From contig NC_048541.1 of NCBI RefSeq assembly GCF_902806685.2, positions 15,386,662-15,450,661 on the forward strand: a DNA stretch of 64,000 nt. Reading direction: 5' to 3'. Of this stretch, positions 11,029 through 21,840 are shown in pieces. Position numbers and translations under genes: made by a program. The stretch's first letter is position 1, and every line of letters starts with the position of its first letter. The notes below the pieces were generated by a model. The model did not search any database. It saw only the letters and a list, made by a program, of their open reading frames with translations, and was not told the origin of the DNA. The stretch is from Maniola hyperantus. Its lineage: Eukaryota; Arthropoda; Insecta; Lepidoptera; Nymphalidae.

Positions 11029-11055
11029 GTCAAACCGGCCATCATAGCGTGCCGC
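11029..11055 (-). repeat. 3' terminal inverted repeat of the DD82E element
   Basis: Exact reverse complement of 8892-8918, followed by TA at 11056-11057. Confidence 0.92.
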
Positions 11056-11057
11056 TA

Positions 11058-11945
11058 GGTAGGAGAGTACGCGCCGCGTTTGTTGATTTGTTTATTTATT
11101 TGTATTATGTGAAGAAGTAACTTGAAAGGAAGATGAAGACTAGGAGAGATTTATTTTGACTGTCCAGGAAATATGAATACCTGAGATGTTTACTTAATAA
11201 TAGGTATTATTATGGGTTATGGAATAGAAACCTTATATTTACTGTTTTGCGACGATGCTACGACAGCAGCTGTATACTGTAGATGAGGACGATTTGATAG
11301 GTCAAAGAATCTTTTGAAGTCGATTTGTGAAATCGATACCTCAACTTATACATATCTAATTTATACCTATGATGCTATTTTGAGATTATTTTATTATGAT
11401 GAGATTTTTCGAAACTTTTGTAAAAGTTAAATCCTTGACTGTGCACTTAATAGATTACGATTTTTATATTTATATAAGTAAGGTTAAAAGTATGCCCATA
11501 CGAAGTAAGAGATAAGATAAATTGCACTTTAAGCACAGGAAGTAACTAAAAAAAATGTTTCCTTACATAATTTTAATTTTATTTAGCATTAGATTTTATT
11601 TTTGTGATTGTCATCATCTTTTCTTCTGATTCGATGTAGCGTCTAACATTTTTTTTCTTTTAAGGAGAGGGGTAACCGCATACATTTTCAGGGGAGTTGT
11701 AATATGTACGAATTGACAGTTTAAACGTAGCATGTTCATATTAGCTGTAACATAAAAATGCAACTCCTCAATATATCGAAGTAGGTTGCCTGCACATCGG
11801 ATTGAAAGAGAGGTGATGCAAAATTATGTAGGTTAAGTAGTTAGGCAATAAGATTAAAACAATAGTATGTAAGATTTCATTATTGGTATTGTTAGTCCAT
11901 AAGGGAGAGTAGATCATAAGCCGGCTCTCAATAAACATCTTTCAC
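11058..11945. other. no gene or repeat recognised
   Basis: About 890 bp of apparently single-copy AT-rich sequence between the transposon and the assembly gap. I see no long frame, TIR or match to other parts of the window. Confidence 0.5.
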
Positions 11946-12145
11946 NNNNNNNNNNNNNNNNNNNNNNNNNNNNNNNNNNNNNNNNNNNNNNNNNNNNNNN
12001 NNNNNNNNNNNNNNNNNNNNNNNNNNNNNNNNNNNNNNNNNNNNNNNNNNNNNNNNNNNNNNNNNNNNNNNNNNNNNNNNNNNNNNNNNNNNNNNNNNNN
12101 NNNNNNNNNNNNNNNNNNNNNNNNNNNNNNNNNNNNNNNNNNNNN
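11946..12145. other. assembly gap (200 N)
   Basis: Exactly 200 undetermined bases at the left edge of the tandem array, probably a placeholder where the repeat could not be assembled. True size unknown. Confidence 0.98.
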
Positions 12146-13919
12146 AAATTTTTTGAAAATCTCGGCCGCCATCTTGTTTTTCCAATTTTTTACACTTTTT
12201 CTAAAAATCGTTTGCTAATATCTTCAATAGTTGCAAGTTGTAACAAAATCGGTTGGAAAACAAAAAAGTTACAAAAGTCAGGTCGGCCGCCATCTTGTTT
12301 TTCTGAAATGTCATAATTTTTCCCTACTCGAATCCCACTTCTGAACATATCTCCCATACATTATTATATCATTTTCTATCTCTTTCTAGGAGAACAATTA
12401 TGTCAATGAGTCAGTCAGTCAGTGGTAATTGAGCTATATATAGTATAATAACTAGTATTTTGCTCGCTGCTCGAGCTGCTAAAGCAGCTCTCGAGGTCTA
12501 TAATCGCCATTTAGAATAAATAAAAAAAGTTTTTAATTTTGTATGAAAAAAAAAAATTCCGCCATTTTGATTTTTTTTTCAAGTCATCAAATAGACCTTT
12601 AGATCCTGATCATCTTTTGCCAAGAAACCACTCTTCCATCTTTCATACCCTCCGAGATGGACGCCGATGAAATTTGTATGGCGGCCATCTTTTTTTCGGA
12701 ATTTTGAATTTTTTTCCAAATTTTTGGCAATTGGATGAGGTTTCGAATGACATTTGGTCGAGCACCTCCCACCTATCTTCAATACCTCGAGCGTGCCCTT
12801 CACCCGTCTCCGAAATCCTCAATCATTAGCTCCCTCCATATGTTGCCCTAAAGGAATCTTTGTCTTCTGTACGAAAGTATTGGTGAAAAAAAAAAGTTTC
12901 ATACAAAATTTTACAGGAGGAAATTTTTTGAAAATCTCGGCCGCCATCTTGTTTTTCCAATTTTTTTCACTTTTTCTAAACATCGTTTGCTAATGTCTAA
13001 AATAACTGCAAGTTGTAACAAAGTCGGTTGAAAAACAAAAAAGTTACAAAAGTCACGTCGGCCGCCATCTTGTTTTTCTGAAATGTCATAATTTTTCCCT
13101 ACTCGAATCCCACTTCTGAACATATCACCCATACATTATTATATCATTTTCTGTCTCTTTCTAGGAGAACAATTATGTCAATGAGTGAGTCGGCGGAAAA
13201 AATAAATTCCGCCATTTTGAATTTTTTTTCAAGTCATCAAATAGACCTTTAGATCTTGATCATCTTTTGCCAAGAAACCACTCTTCCATCTTTCATACCC
13301 TCCGAGATGGACTCGGATGAAATTTGTATGGCGGCCATCTTTTTTTCGGAATTTTGAATTTTTTTTTTAAATTTTTGGCAATTGGATGAGGTTTCGAATG
13401 ACATTTGCTCGAGCACCTCCCACCTATCTTCGATACCTTAAGCGTGCCCTTCACCCGTCTCCAAAATCCTCAATCATCAGCTCCCTCCATATGTTGCCCT
13501 AAAGGAATCTTTGCCTTCTATACGAAAGTATTAGTGAAAAAAAAAAGTTTCATACAAAATTTTACAGGAGCAAATTTTTTTTAATATCTCGGCCGCCATC
13601 TTGTTTTTCGTATTTTTTTCACTTTTTCTAAAAATCGTTTGATAACATCTAAAATTACTGCAAGTTTAAACAAAATCGGTTGGAAAACAAAAAAGTTACA
13701 AAAGTCAGGTCGGCCGCCATCTTGTTTTTCTGAAATGTCATAATTTTTCCCTAGTCGAATCCCACTTCTGAACATATCTCCCATACATTATTATATCATT
13801 TTCTGTCTCTTTCTAGGAGAACAATTATGTCAATGAGTCAGTCAGTGAGTGAGTGAGTGAGTGGTAATTGAGCTATATATAGTATAACTAGTATTTTGCT
13901 CGCTGCTCGAGCTGCTAAA

Positions 13920-13932
13920 GCAGCTCTCGAGG
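13920..13932. other. representative hairpin of the ~760-bp unit (core)
   Basis: Core of the GAGCTGCT / AGCAGCTC hairpin in unit 3, extended outward by CTC and GAG bases. The same hairpin is in units 1, 4 and 5 near 12474, 14672 and 15452, and is absent from short unit 2. Confidence 0.6.
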
Positions 13933-14528
13933 TCTATAATCGCCATTTTGAATAATAAAAAATTTTGTATGAAAAAAAAAATTCCGCCATTTTGAATTTT
14001 TTTTCAAGTCATCAAATAGACCTTCGGATCCTGATCATCTCTTGCCAAGAAACCACTCTTCCATCTTTCGTACCCTCCGAGATGGACGCCGATGAAATTT
14101 GTATGGCGGCCATCTTTTTTTTCACAATTTTGAATTTTTTTTCAAATTTTTGGCAATTGGATGAGGTTTCGAATGACATTTGGTCGAGCACCTCCCACCT
14201 ATCTTCGATACCTCAAGCGTGCCCTTCACCCGTCTCCGAAATCCTCAATCATCAGCTCCCTCCATATGTTGCCCTAAAGGAATCTTTGTCTTCTATATAA
14301 AACCGTGATTGAAAAAAAAAAGTTTCATACAAAATTTTACAGGAGGAAATTTTTTGAAAATCTCGGCCGCCATCTTGTTTTTTCAATTTTTTACACTTTT
14401 TCTAAAAATCGTTTGCTAATATCTTCAATTGTTGCAAGTTGTAACAAAATCGGTTGGAAAACAAAAAAGTTACAAAAGTCAGGTCGGCCGCCATCTTGTT
14501 TTTCTGAAATGTCATAATTTTTCCCTAG

Positions 14529-14545
14529 TCGAATCCCACTTCTGA
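14529..14545 (-). other. representative tRNA-Leu 3'-end match in array
   Basis: TCGAATCCCACTTCTGA on the plus strand equals the T-arm/acceptor end of insect tRNA-Leu. Other copies are at 12328, 13103, 13755, 15297 and 16066, all exact. In the LTR element at 922-8860 the same segment is the primer site; here no TG...CA LTR edge abuts it. Confidence 0.6.
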
Positions 14546-16277
14546 ACATATCTCCCATACATTATTATATCATTTTCTATCTCTTTCTAGGAGAACAATT
14601 ATGTCAATCAGTGAGTGAGTGGTAATTGAGCTATATATAGTATAACTAGTATTTTGCTCGCTGCTCGAGCTGCTAAAGCAGCTCTCGAGGTCTATAATCG
14701 CCATTTTGAAAAATTTTAAAAAAGTCATAAATTTTGTATGAAAAAAAAAATTCCGCCATTTTGAATTTTTTTTCAATCCATCGAGTAAACCTTCGGATCC
14801 TGATCATCTCTTGCCAAGAAACCACTCTTCCATCTTTCATACCCTCCGAGATTGACGCGGATGAAATTTGTATGGCGGCCATCTTTTTTTCGGAATTTTG
14901 AATTTTTTTCCAAATTTTTGGCAATTGGATGAGGTTTCGAATGACATTTGGTCGAGCACCTCCCACCTATCTTCGATACCTCAAGCGTGCCCTTCACCCG
15001 TCTCCGAAATCCTCAATCATCAGCTCCCTCCATATGTTGCCCTAAAGGAATCTTTGTCTTCTATATGAAACCACAAGTGAAAAAAAAAAGTTTCATACAA
15101 AATTTTACAGGAGGGAATTTTTTGAAAATCTCGGCCGCCATCTTGTTTTTCAAATTTTTTTCACTTTTTCTAAAAACCGTTTACTAATATCTTCAATTGT
15201 TGCAAGTTGTAACAAAATCGGTTGGAAAACAAAAAAGTTACAAAAGTCAGGTCGGCCGCCATCTTGTTTTTCTGAAATGTCATAATTTTTCCCTAGTCGA
15301 ATCCCACTTCTGAACATATCTCCCATACATTATTATATCATTTTCTATCTCTTTCTAGGAGAACAATTATGTCAATCAGTGAGTGAGTGGTAATTGAGCT
15401 ATATATAGTATAATAATAATAATAACTAGTATTTTGCTCGCTGCTCGAGCTGCTAAAGCAGCTCTCGAGGTCTATAATGGCCATTTTGAATAATAAAAAA
15501 TTTTGTATGAAAAAATAAATTCCGCCATTTTGAATTTTTTTTCAAGTCATCGAGTAGACCTTCGGATCCTGATCATCTCTTGCCAAGAAACTACTCTTCC
15601 ATCTTTCATACCCTCCGAGATGGACGCCGATGAAATTTGTATGGCGGCCATCTTTTTTTCACAATTTTAATTTTTTTTTCAAATTTTTGGCAATTGGATG
15701 AGGTTTCGAATGACATTTGGTCGAGCACCTCCCACCTATCTTCAATACCTCGAGCGTGCCCTTCACCCGCCTCCGAAATCCTCAATCATCAGCTCCCTCC
15801 ATGTGTTCCCCTAAAGAAATCTTTGTCTTCTATATGAAACCACAAGTGAAAAAAAAAAGTTTCATACAAAATTTTACAGGAGGGAATTTTTTGAAAATCT
15901 CGGCCGCCATCTTGTTTTTCAAATTTTTTTCACTTTTTCTAAAAACCGTTTACTAATATCTTCAATTGTTGCAAGTTGTAACAAAATCGGTTGGAAAACA
16001 AAAAAGTTACAAAAGTCAGGTCGGCCGCCATCTTGTTTTTCTGAAATGTCATAATTTTTCCCTAGTCGAATCCCACTTCTGAACATATCTCCCATACATT
16101 ATTATATCATTTTCTATCTCTTTCTAGGAGAACAATTATGTCAATCAGTGAGTGAGTGGTAATTGAGCTATATATAGTATAATATAACGCCATGTAATAC
16201 ACTGGTTTCAAAAAAAAATGTTTTTGCAATAAGTAAATAATTGCAAGTTTTTATATGGTGGTATGGTATCTTTGTAT

Positions 16278-16479
16278 AATATATAAAACGAAAAGCTGAC
16301 TGACTGACTGATCTATGAACGCTCAGCTCAAACTACTGGACTGATCGGGCTGAAATTTGGCATGCAGATTGCTACTATGACGTAGACATCCGCTAAGAAG
16401 AAAATTAATTACTAAAGAAGTAAAACAGGGGTTTGCAATTTGTTTAGTCCACGCGGACGAAGTCGTGGGCATAAGCTAG
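16278..16479 (+). mobile_element. Hel-A Helitron, 5' end degraded
   Basis: Non-autonomous Helitron of the GTCAGTCAGTCACC family: ATATAAAACGAAAAG and (GACT)n near the left, GTCCACGCGGACGAAGTCG hairpin region and CTAG|T at 16476-16479. No coding sequence. The canonical TC start is not preserved. Confidence 0.7.
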
Positions 16480-16487
16480 TTGATGTT

Positions 16488-16680
16488 GATTTAGTACAGT
16501 ACGCGTCCAAAAGTAATGTACATCGGCCTAAGAATGACATGACGGCTTTGTAGATCGTTGTCTCTGTCACTCATACTTATATGACGTTTTGTCGGTCTCA
16601 TCGACAGAGAAAGTGCTCTACAAATTTGCTATCTCCTTCTAAAGGTCAAAGTATATTACTTTCCGCGTAGGTACCTACTG
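16488..16680. mobile_element. MITE-M copy
   Basis: Ends are inverted versions of each other (AAAGTAATGTACATCG at the left, GTATATTACTTTCCGCG at the right), and the middle contains ATATGACGTTTTGTCGGTCTC. It matches the longer interrupted copy at 18612-19025. Confidence 0.6.
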
Positions 16681-17160
16681 TAATTAGGTTTTAGTTTTTT
16701 TGACTTAACCTTGTTTATTTTAGTTTCTATACTACTTCTATGAATAACTATGTTCCTAACTTTGCAAAGAATACAAACTTAGAGTTTCTCTACGCTACCT
16801 GCAATATACTATATACCTCGTATACTTAGTGGTGAACAATTTGACATTTTTATCTCTTGTATGTTGTTTTAAATGTCTAGAGACTATGTGCGGTACTGTT
16901 TAGTGTTTATTTTTGTTTCTGAGCTACTTGTAAGAATTTATCTTTTTGACCTAGATAAAAGTTAGAAAATACAAACTATACCTACTTGCTGAGGCTTTAG
17001 GAGAAGAGTAGGTACGCACTCATGAGTTTTTCATAAACACACAAATGCTTTGTTCGCGGTTTTAGCTGTAAGCACTTTGTAACTGAAGTAAAGTAAGTTG
17101 ACCTTCGCCGTTGTAGCTTTTGTGCTTTCAGCATTTTGTAGGAACAGTTTATGCGATTTT

Positions 17161-17584
17161 TAGGGTTCCCTACCTCAAAAGGAAAAACGGAACCTTTATA
17201 GGATCACTTTGTTGTCTGTCTGTCTGTCTAGAAACCTACAGGGTACTTCCCGTTGACCTAGAATCATGAAATTTGGCAGGTAGGTAGATCTTATAGCTGA
17301 CATTTGGGGAAAGATCTGAAAACCGTGAATTTACGGTTAGATCACACACAAAAAATTAAATTGTGGTCATGAACTAATTCTAAGTAATTTCAATTTTCTA
17401 CGTATGATAACTATATCAAGTGGGGTATCATAAATGAAAGGTCTTCACCTGTGCATTCTAAAACAGATTTTTATATTTTTATGTATCATAGTTTTTGAAT
17501 TATCGTGCAAAGTGTCGAAAAAATACGACTGTAGTACGGAACCCTCATTGCGCGAGCCTGACTCGCACTTGGCTGGTTTTTTTT
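17161..17584 (+). repeat. Rep-C copy
   Basis: A ~430-bp repeat common through this window: AGGGTTCCSTACCTCAAAAGG, a GTCT-rich microsatellite, GATCTTATAGCTGACATTTGG, a GGTATCAT stretch, and an end reading GACTCGCACTTGGC plus T-tract. Partial inversion of GGGTTCC near each end hints at a TIR or foldback origin, but I cannot assign a class. The frame at 17434-17742 is inside and beyond this copy and is not a gene. Confidence 0.7.
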
Positions 17585-17989
17585 GCACTGAGACCCCATG
17601 GCCTCAAAGTCTCCACGGCAATAATTGGATTCCTTGGATTCCAACTAATTATACACGCTTTATTTTCCAAGAGTTCCAACGAAGCGGTCGTTCGCGTCTG
17701 TACCAGCTAGAAGGAGGCGGCACACGCGCAATTATCTTGTAACTATATCTGGAAGCGAGCTCCTCGATAACATACCATATAGGGTAGCTTCCTAATGCTC
17801 GCTCACATTAACAACCGTCGCGGACACGGCGCTAGCGGACGGTGTCTTTAGTAGGGTTGCCAGACCCTATTGCCAGGCGCTATTTTAGGTCAGACATTTC
17901 TTTTTTAATAATCTGTACTAATAGTACAACAAATCGGTTATTTAATTCTGTCGGTCGGTCTCTTAGTCGGGCACGTACTTACCTAGTTC

Positions 17990-18255
17990 TGACTTTTCAG
18001 TGCTTGTTTTATCGGTGAAAGAAAACATCGTGAGGAAATCTACATGCTCGGAAGTTCTCCATAATGTTCGCAAAGTGTGTGAAGTGTGCCAATCCGCACT
18101 TGGCAAGCGTGGTGGTCTATGACCAAACCCTTCTCATTCTGAGAGGAGACCCGTGCATCTTAAGCAGTGGTCCGAGCCTCACAGGATCCCCCAGGCGCCC
18201 CCTGATCTCTCCAATTATTTCTATCAGCCCTAGGACTCAACTCTTGCTCACCCGG
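17990..18255 (+). mobile_element. SINE-1 fragment, tRNA head missing
   Basis: Body of the tRNA SINE family (AAACATCGTGAGGAAA, TCTCCATAATGTTC, CCAATCCGCACTTGGC, TGAGAGGAGACCCGTGC). The 5' tRNA-like region is lost and the tail has diverged. Confidence 0.6.
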
Positions 18256-18611
18256 GGATGAGTTGAAAGGGTTTTCGATACGAGCTTCCAAAGTCTTTCT
18301 AGAAATCTACTTACCTTAAATTTTACATACAAATAGCAGATACGCTTATGAAAAATTCTCTCGCCCGCCTTTGCACCCGCGTCCGCGAGCTGTACGTGAA
18401 CATAACAGCTATATAGTTGTTCCTATCCAGACTTTACTTCCTAGATTTCTTGCTGGTAGGGAGTATTAATGCGGCTAAACGGCTTTTTGTAGAAAGTGCA
18501 ACGGTTGAATGCGTGTGTTTTTATTTGTGACAAAAAAGAGAAAGGCTTTTTAATTAGCATTCTATTTTTTACGATTCAGTGAGTCCAATGGCCTTTCTAG
18601 GCTAAGTAAAC

Positions 18612-19025
18612 TTAGTACTGTACGCAGCAGAAAGTAATGTAAATCGATCTTTAGAAGGAGACTAGATGATGCCCGCGACTTCGTCCGCGTGGACTACACA
18701 AATTTCAAACCCCTATTTCAGCCCCTTAGGGGTTGAATTTTCAAAAATCCTTTCTTAGCGGATGCCTACGTCATAATAGCTATCTGCATACCAAATTTCA
18801 ACCCGATTCGTCCAGTAGTATGAGCTGTGCGTTGATAGATCAGTCAGTCAGTCAGTCAGTCACCTTTTCATTTTATATATTTAGATAGCAGGTTTTTAGA
18901 GCACTGTCACTGTCGTTGAGACCGACAAAACGTCATATAGGTATGAGTGACAAAGACAACGCTCTACAAAGCTGAATTGTGATTCTAAAGCCCGATGTAC
19001 ATTACTTTCGGTCGCGTAATACGGT
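18612..19025. mobile_element. MITE-M, interrupted by Hel-A
   Basis: Terminal inverted repeats of ~40 bp with mismatches: left GAAAGTAATGTAAATCG and right CGATGTACATTACTTTC. A 224-bp Helitron sits in the middle (18662-18885). Removing it restores similarity to the copy at 16488-16680. Confidence 0.65.
18662..18885 (-). mobile_element. Hel-A Helitron, exact boundaries
   Basis: On the minus strand it begins TCTAAATATATAAAATG and ends CTAG, inserted between A and T of the host with no duplication, as expected for Helitrons. 224 bp, non-coding. Confidence 0.85.
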
Positions 19026-19194
19026 TACTTTGCACCGCATCATCGTTAAAAGATTTCGAGCGTCACAACAAAATAACTACAGAGTAAAAAGGACCTGAAA
19101 GTCCTTGATTCAAAGTCAAATTTCAATACGCTTAGTTCTAATTAGGCAACGTTTGCTTAAAAAATGTTTCTATAAAAAATATGATAACGTCATA

Positions 19195-19380
19195 GAAAAT
19201 TTAGGAATAGAAATAGAAAGATATTTATTTATTCAAATAAACTAAAGAAGTATTTTGATTAAGTCAATCAGTCACTCGTTCGGAATGCCCAAGGAGAACC
19301 AGCAAGATACTCGGCAGTTGCTCTTTCACAGGTGCGCCAAGCAACATCAAAATTATACATTTTTGTGACAAAAAACAAAC
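19195..19380 (-). mobile_element. non-LTR retrotransposon 3' end fragment
   Basis: Minus-strand 3' UTR-like sequence ending in TTTCTATTTCTATTCC repeats. Tails of the same style occur at 40306 and 51128. No coding remains. 19381-19990 shows no recognisable gene; its 94-codon frame has no features. Confidence 0.4.
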
Positions 19381-19990
19381 AAAATTCCTCTTGCAGCGCA
19401 GTTTTCCACTATTTTACTAAAAAGTTAAAAAAAATCCAATGACACATAAACCGATATCAAAAAGCCAAAACAAAAAGGCGGTGTCATCCCACTATTTCTC
19501 ATTTAGCTCTCAGCTCCGAGTGCGCCTGACGCTGTGGCTTCGTAATATCCTGCCTGACCTCTTCCAAAACAGGCGCAGCACTGACTGTGTCCTACCACGC
19601 CTTACTATAAAGGCTTGGACAAGCAATACGCGATGCTACCGTATCCAACATATCCATACCGTGTCCAGTGGTAGAATTATGCAAACCAAGACAGCATCGT
19701 ACGACATCGAAAGTTTATATTGACCTTGTGAGTGTGTTTTGCCGGACAGCTCATGATGTTCCAGTGAAAATAACAAGAAAGAGGGTAGTTCGCTATTGCC
19801 CTTGACAGCTCGAGCTTCCGCACTCACAGCACCGCAGTACCGTCGTGACCACGACCCGTGTAATTGGGTTGAAATATCAACAAATAAAAACACCAAATCA
19901 ATCGTGGTATGTACCCGTTATTTACATTTAAATAGTTCCCAAAAGTTACAACACGCATGGGAGTCAAGACTAATTCATAAAGTTATTTGA

Positions 19991-20036
19991 TATCATCATC
20001 ATCTTCAGCGTATATCCACTGCTGACCATAAATCTT
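19991..20036 (-). mobile_element. RTE-type retrotransposon 3' tail
   Basis: On the minus strand this reads ATTTATGGTCAGCAGTGG, then an ATGATGATG tail. That is the 3' coding end and tail style of RTE-clade elements, the same clade as 29790-30180. Confidence 0.45.
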
Positions 20037-20162
20037 TCGCTAATAAAAAAAAAAAAAAAAGAAACAGTCATTTATTTCAGGCAATTTGAACCCAATTAAA
20101 CATAAATTACATACAAATACAAATGTACAATTGTTTAAACAAAAACAATAAAATGAAAACAC

Positions 20163-20528
20163 ACATGCAACGTCAAAGGATCGAAATGAAACTTCGAGCC
20201 ACTTCAGCTGTTTGTTTCGTTCACTTGGCACTCTACTTTATAAAAGGACGTTTTAGTATATTAAGTACTGTGGCCTTACAAAGCGTACATGCGTTCTGCG
20301 AGATGCTCTGACGTCCCGCTGTCTGTATGTCTGAGCCTTAACCATTAGATTAAAACTGCAACTGAAAAACGTTGATGTAACATCACTCACGTCTTTATTA
20401 CAAACGCAATAAAGGCCACATTCAGCGTCAAAGGTTCGAAATTAAAGCGTCGAAATGAAACTTCGACGCCACTTCGGCGTTTGTTTCGTTCACTTGGCGC
20501 TCTACTTAATAAAAGGACGTTTTAGTTG
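20163..20528 (+). repeat. two direct copies of a ~100-bp repeat
   Basis: 20163-20260 and 20413-20528 share CGTCAAAGG, CGAAATGAAACTTCGA, GTTTGTTTCGTTCACTTGGC and AAAAGGACGTTTTAGT. The second copy contains a GCGTCGAA / TTCGACGC stem around ATGAAAC. Class unknown; 20261-20412 separates them. Confidence 0.65.
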
Positions 20529-20911
20529 TGGTTTGCTCGTTTGTTGCAATGCGGCTTTTCATTTTATACAACAGCTGCTTCGCTTGTTCAATGTTGCCAT
20601 GCAAATATTGTTTTGAAAGTCTCACTACGTTCGGTTTAAACACTGAACGCGGAATACGGAATAAGTATAATAGAAGCGCTAGAGAAGCGTTAGTAATTAA
20701 GCCCCCTTTTCAGCGGGGTGATTCACTAACTTAGTGATGAATGAAAGTGATAAAACTTATTTGACACAAGACGATGCCCGTGTTATATTACGATAAAATT
20801 GGATACATAATTATTATGCTAAAATTCATCTAATCATAAACTTGGGAGTCTGAAGTAAATGTTTGTTGTGATATTTAAAACAGAATCGTAATTCCGTTTC
20901 CGGATTCAATA

Positions 20912-21214
20912 TCAATGTACGGAAAGAGTATGATTTAATTAGTATCTTTTCTTGTATGTTGTTTAATTTAATATTTAGGAATGTGACAATACGATAAATA
21001 ATATTATGTGAATTGTCAATACTGGTAACTAATTATTCATTGTAAAATTGTAAATTAAATACTGTCAATGTACGGAAAGGGTATGATTTGAATAGTATCT
21101 TTTCTTGTATGTTGTTTAATTTAATATTTAGGAATGTGACAATACGATAAATAATATTATGTGAATTGTCAATACTGGTAACTAATTATTCATTGTAAAT
21201 TAAATACTGTCAAT
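20912..21214 (+). repeat. 152-bp tandem duplication
   Basis: Two copies of a 152-bp unit beginning TCAATGTACGGAAAG at 20912 and 21064, almost identical. It lies upstream of the TATAAAA-containing LTR-like segment at 21219-21840. Confidence 0.85.
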
Positions 21215-21218
21215 GCAC

Positions 21219-21840
21219 TAAGAGTGACATTATACTAAGCTATTGTCAACATACAGTTGGCAATAGCTATTATGTGAAATAATAATGTTGTGTAAACTGT
21301 CAATTTAAGTTGCTTATTATTATTGTAAATTATTAATACGTAGACCATCAATGTTACTGATTTTATTATTGTAAATTGGGTGTGTCGACATACCTTTTGT
21401 CAACAAACCTAAAATAAATAATGATTAATATTAAGATCATGTGATAGTCGACATCCGCCTGGTTTGCGATGGCAGTGTTATAAAAGTACCCTACCTCGAC
21501 AGAGAGGGGACAGTCTTGTATCGACAGCCCAGAGCAAACACAGCGGACCTTACTGAAGTTAAGTATTCTTATATTTTATTATAATGTAATGTAATCATTT
21601 GCCTTTTATAGGTTACCTGTTGTAACTGTGTACCAAATATGTACCTACTACTTTACTCAACGTTCTAATGTTTTAAAAGATGTGTGTTATGGAGTTTCTT
21701 TGCCCTTTCTTCTCCATGACTAAACACCTTAGCGAAATGGGTGGTAGATTCATTTTAATATAAATAGATCAATGCTGAACAAATACAATTCAGTTATTAT
21801 TCGACTTGGTTGGTTTTACTTCTGTATTTATCACCTACCC
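21219..21840 (+). repeat. possible solo-LTR-like segment
   Basis: TTATAAAAGTACCC at about 21479 is followed by a GC-richer leader and later AT-rich sequence, with TGT-rich runs upstream. It resembles an LTR promoter/R-U5 layout, with the duplicated 152-bp block as a U3-like repeat. No TG...CA limits or target duplication were found, so this is only a suggestion. Confidence 0.2.

Larger units (their letters stand above)
8892..11055 (+). mobile_element. complete Tc1/mariner-type transposon (DD82E, Sailor-like)
   Basis: A 2164-bp element with perfect 27-bp terminal inverted repeats at 8892-8918 (starting GCGGCACGCTATGATGGCC) and 11029-11055, flanked by TA at 8890-8891 and 11056-11057. The single long frame inside encodes a transposase with an uninterrupted DDE triad. 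Perfect TIRs, a TA duplication and an intact ORF suggest recent insertion and possible activity. The spacing of 82 residues between the second D and the E is the signature of the DD82E (Sailor) branch of the IS630-Tc1-mariner superfamily. That family name is from memory; the spacing was counted in the sequence. Confidence 0.9.
12146..16183 (-). repeat. tandem array of ~760-bp units (Helitron-like termini)
   Basis: Five units plus a left fragment. Unit starts marked by ACTAGTATTTTGCTCGC lie at 12452, 13888, 14646 and 15426. A further unit junction near 13191 has lost that segment, so unit 2 is short (~697 bp). Each unit has five same-direction GCCAT[C/T]TT motifs, a TCGAATCCCACTTCTGA tRNA-Leu-like 17-mer and the hairpin GAGCTGCT-AA-AGCAGCTC. 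On the minus strand the hairpin lies 17 nt before CTAG followed by T, which is Helitron 3'-end architecture, but the 5' end reads TTATAC rather than TC. Short frames on both strands are low-complexity and shift between units, so I do not call genes. Confidence 0.75.

Noticed and set aside
12328..12344. LTR boundary at the tRNA-Leu 17-mers of the array
   Set aside because: The preceding bases read GATATGT on the minus strand, not CA, and no LTR-sized repeat limits coincide.
12579..15956. Recurring 65-110-codon frames on both strands of the tandem array
   Set aside because: They recur only because the DNA repeats; frames open and close with indels between units, use homopolymer-rich codons, and exist on both strands equally.
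17434..17742. 102-codon frame spanning the end of Rep-C
   Set aside because: Most of it is Rep-C sequence read through, with the same translation appearing at other Rep-C copies.
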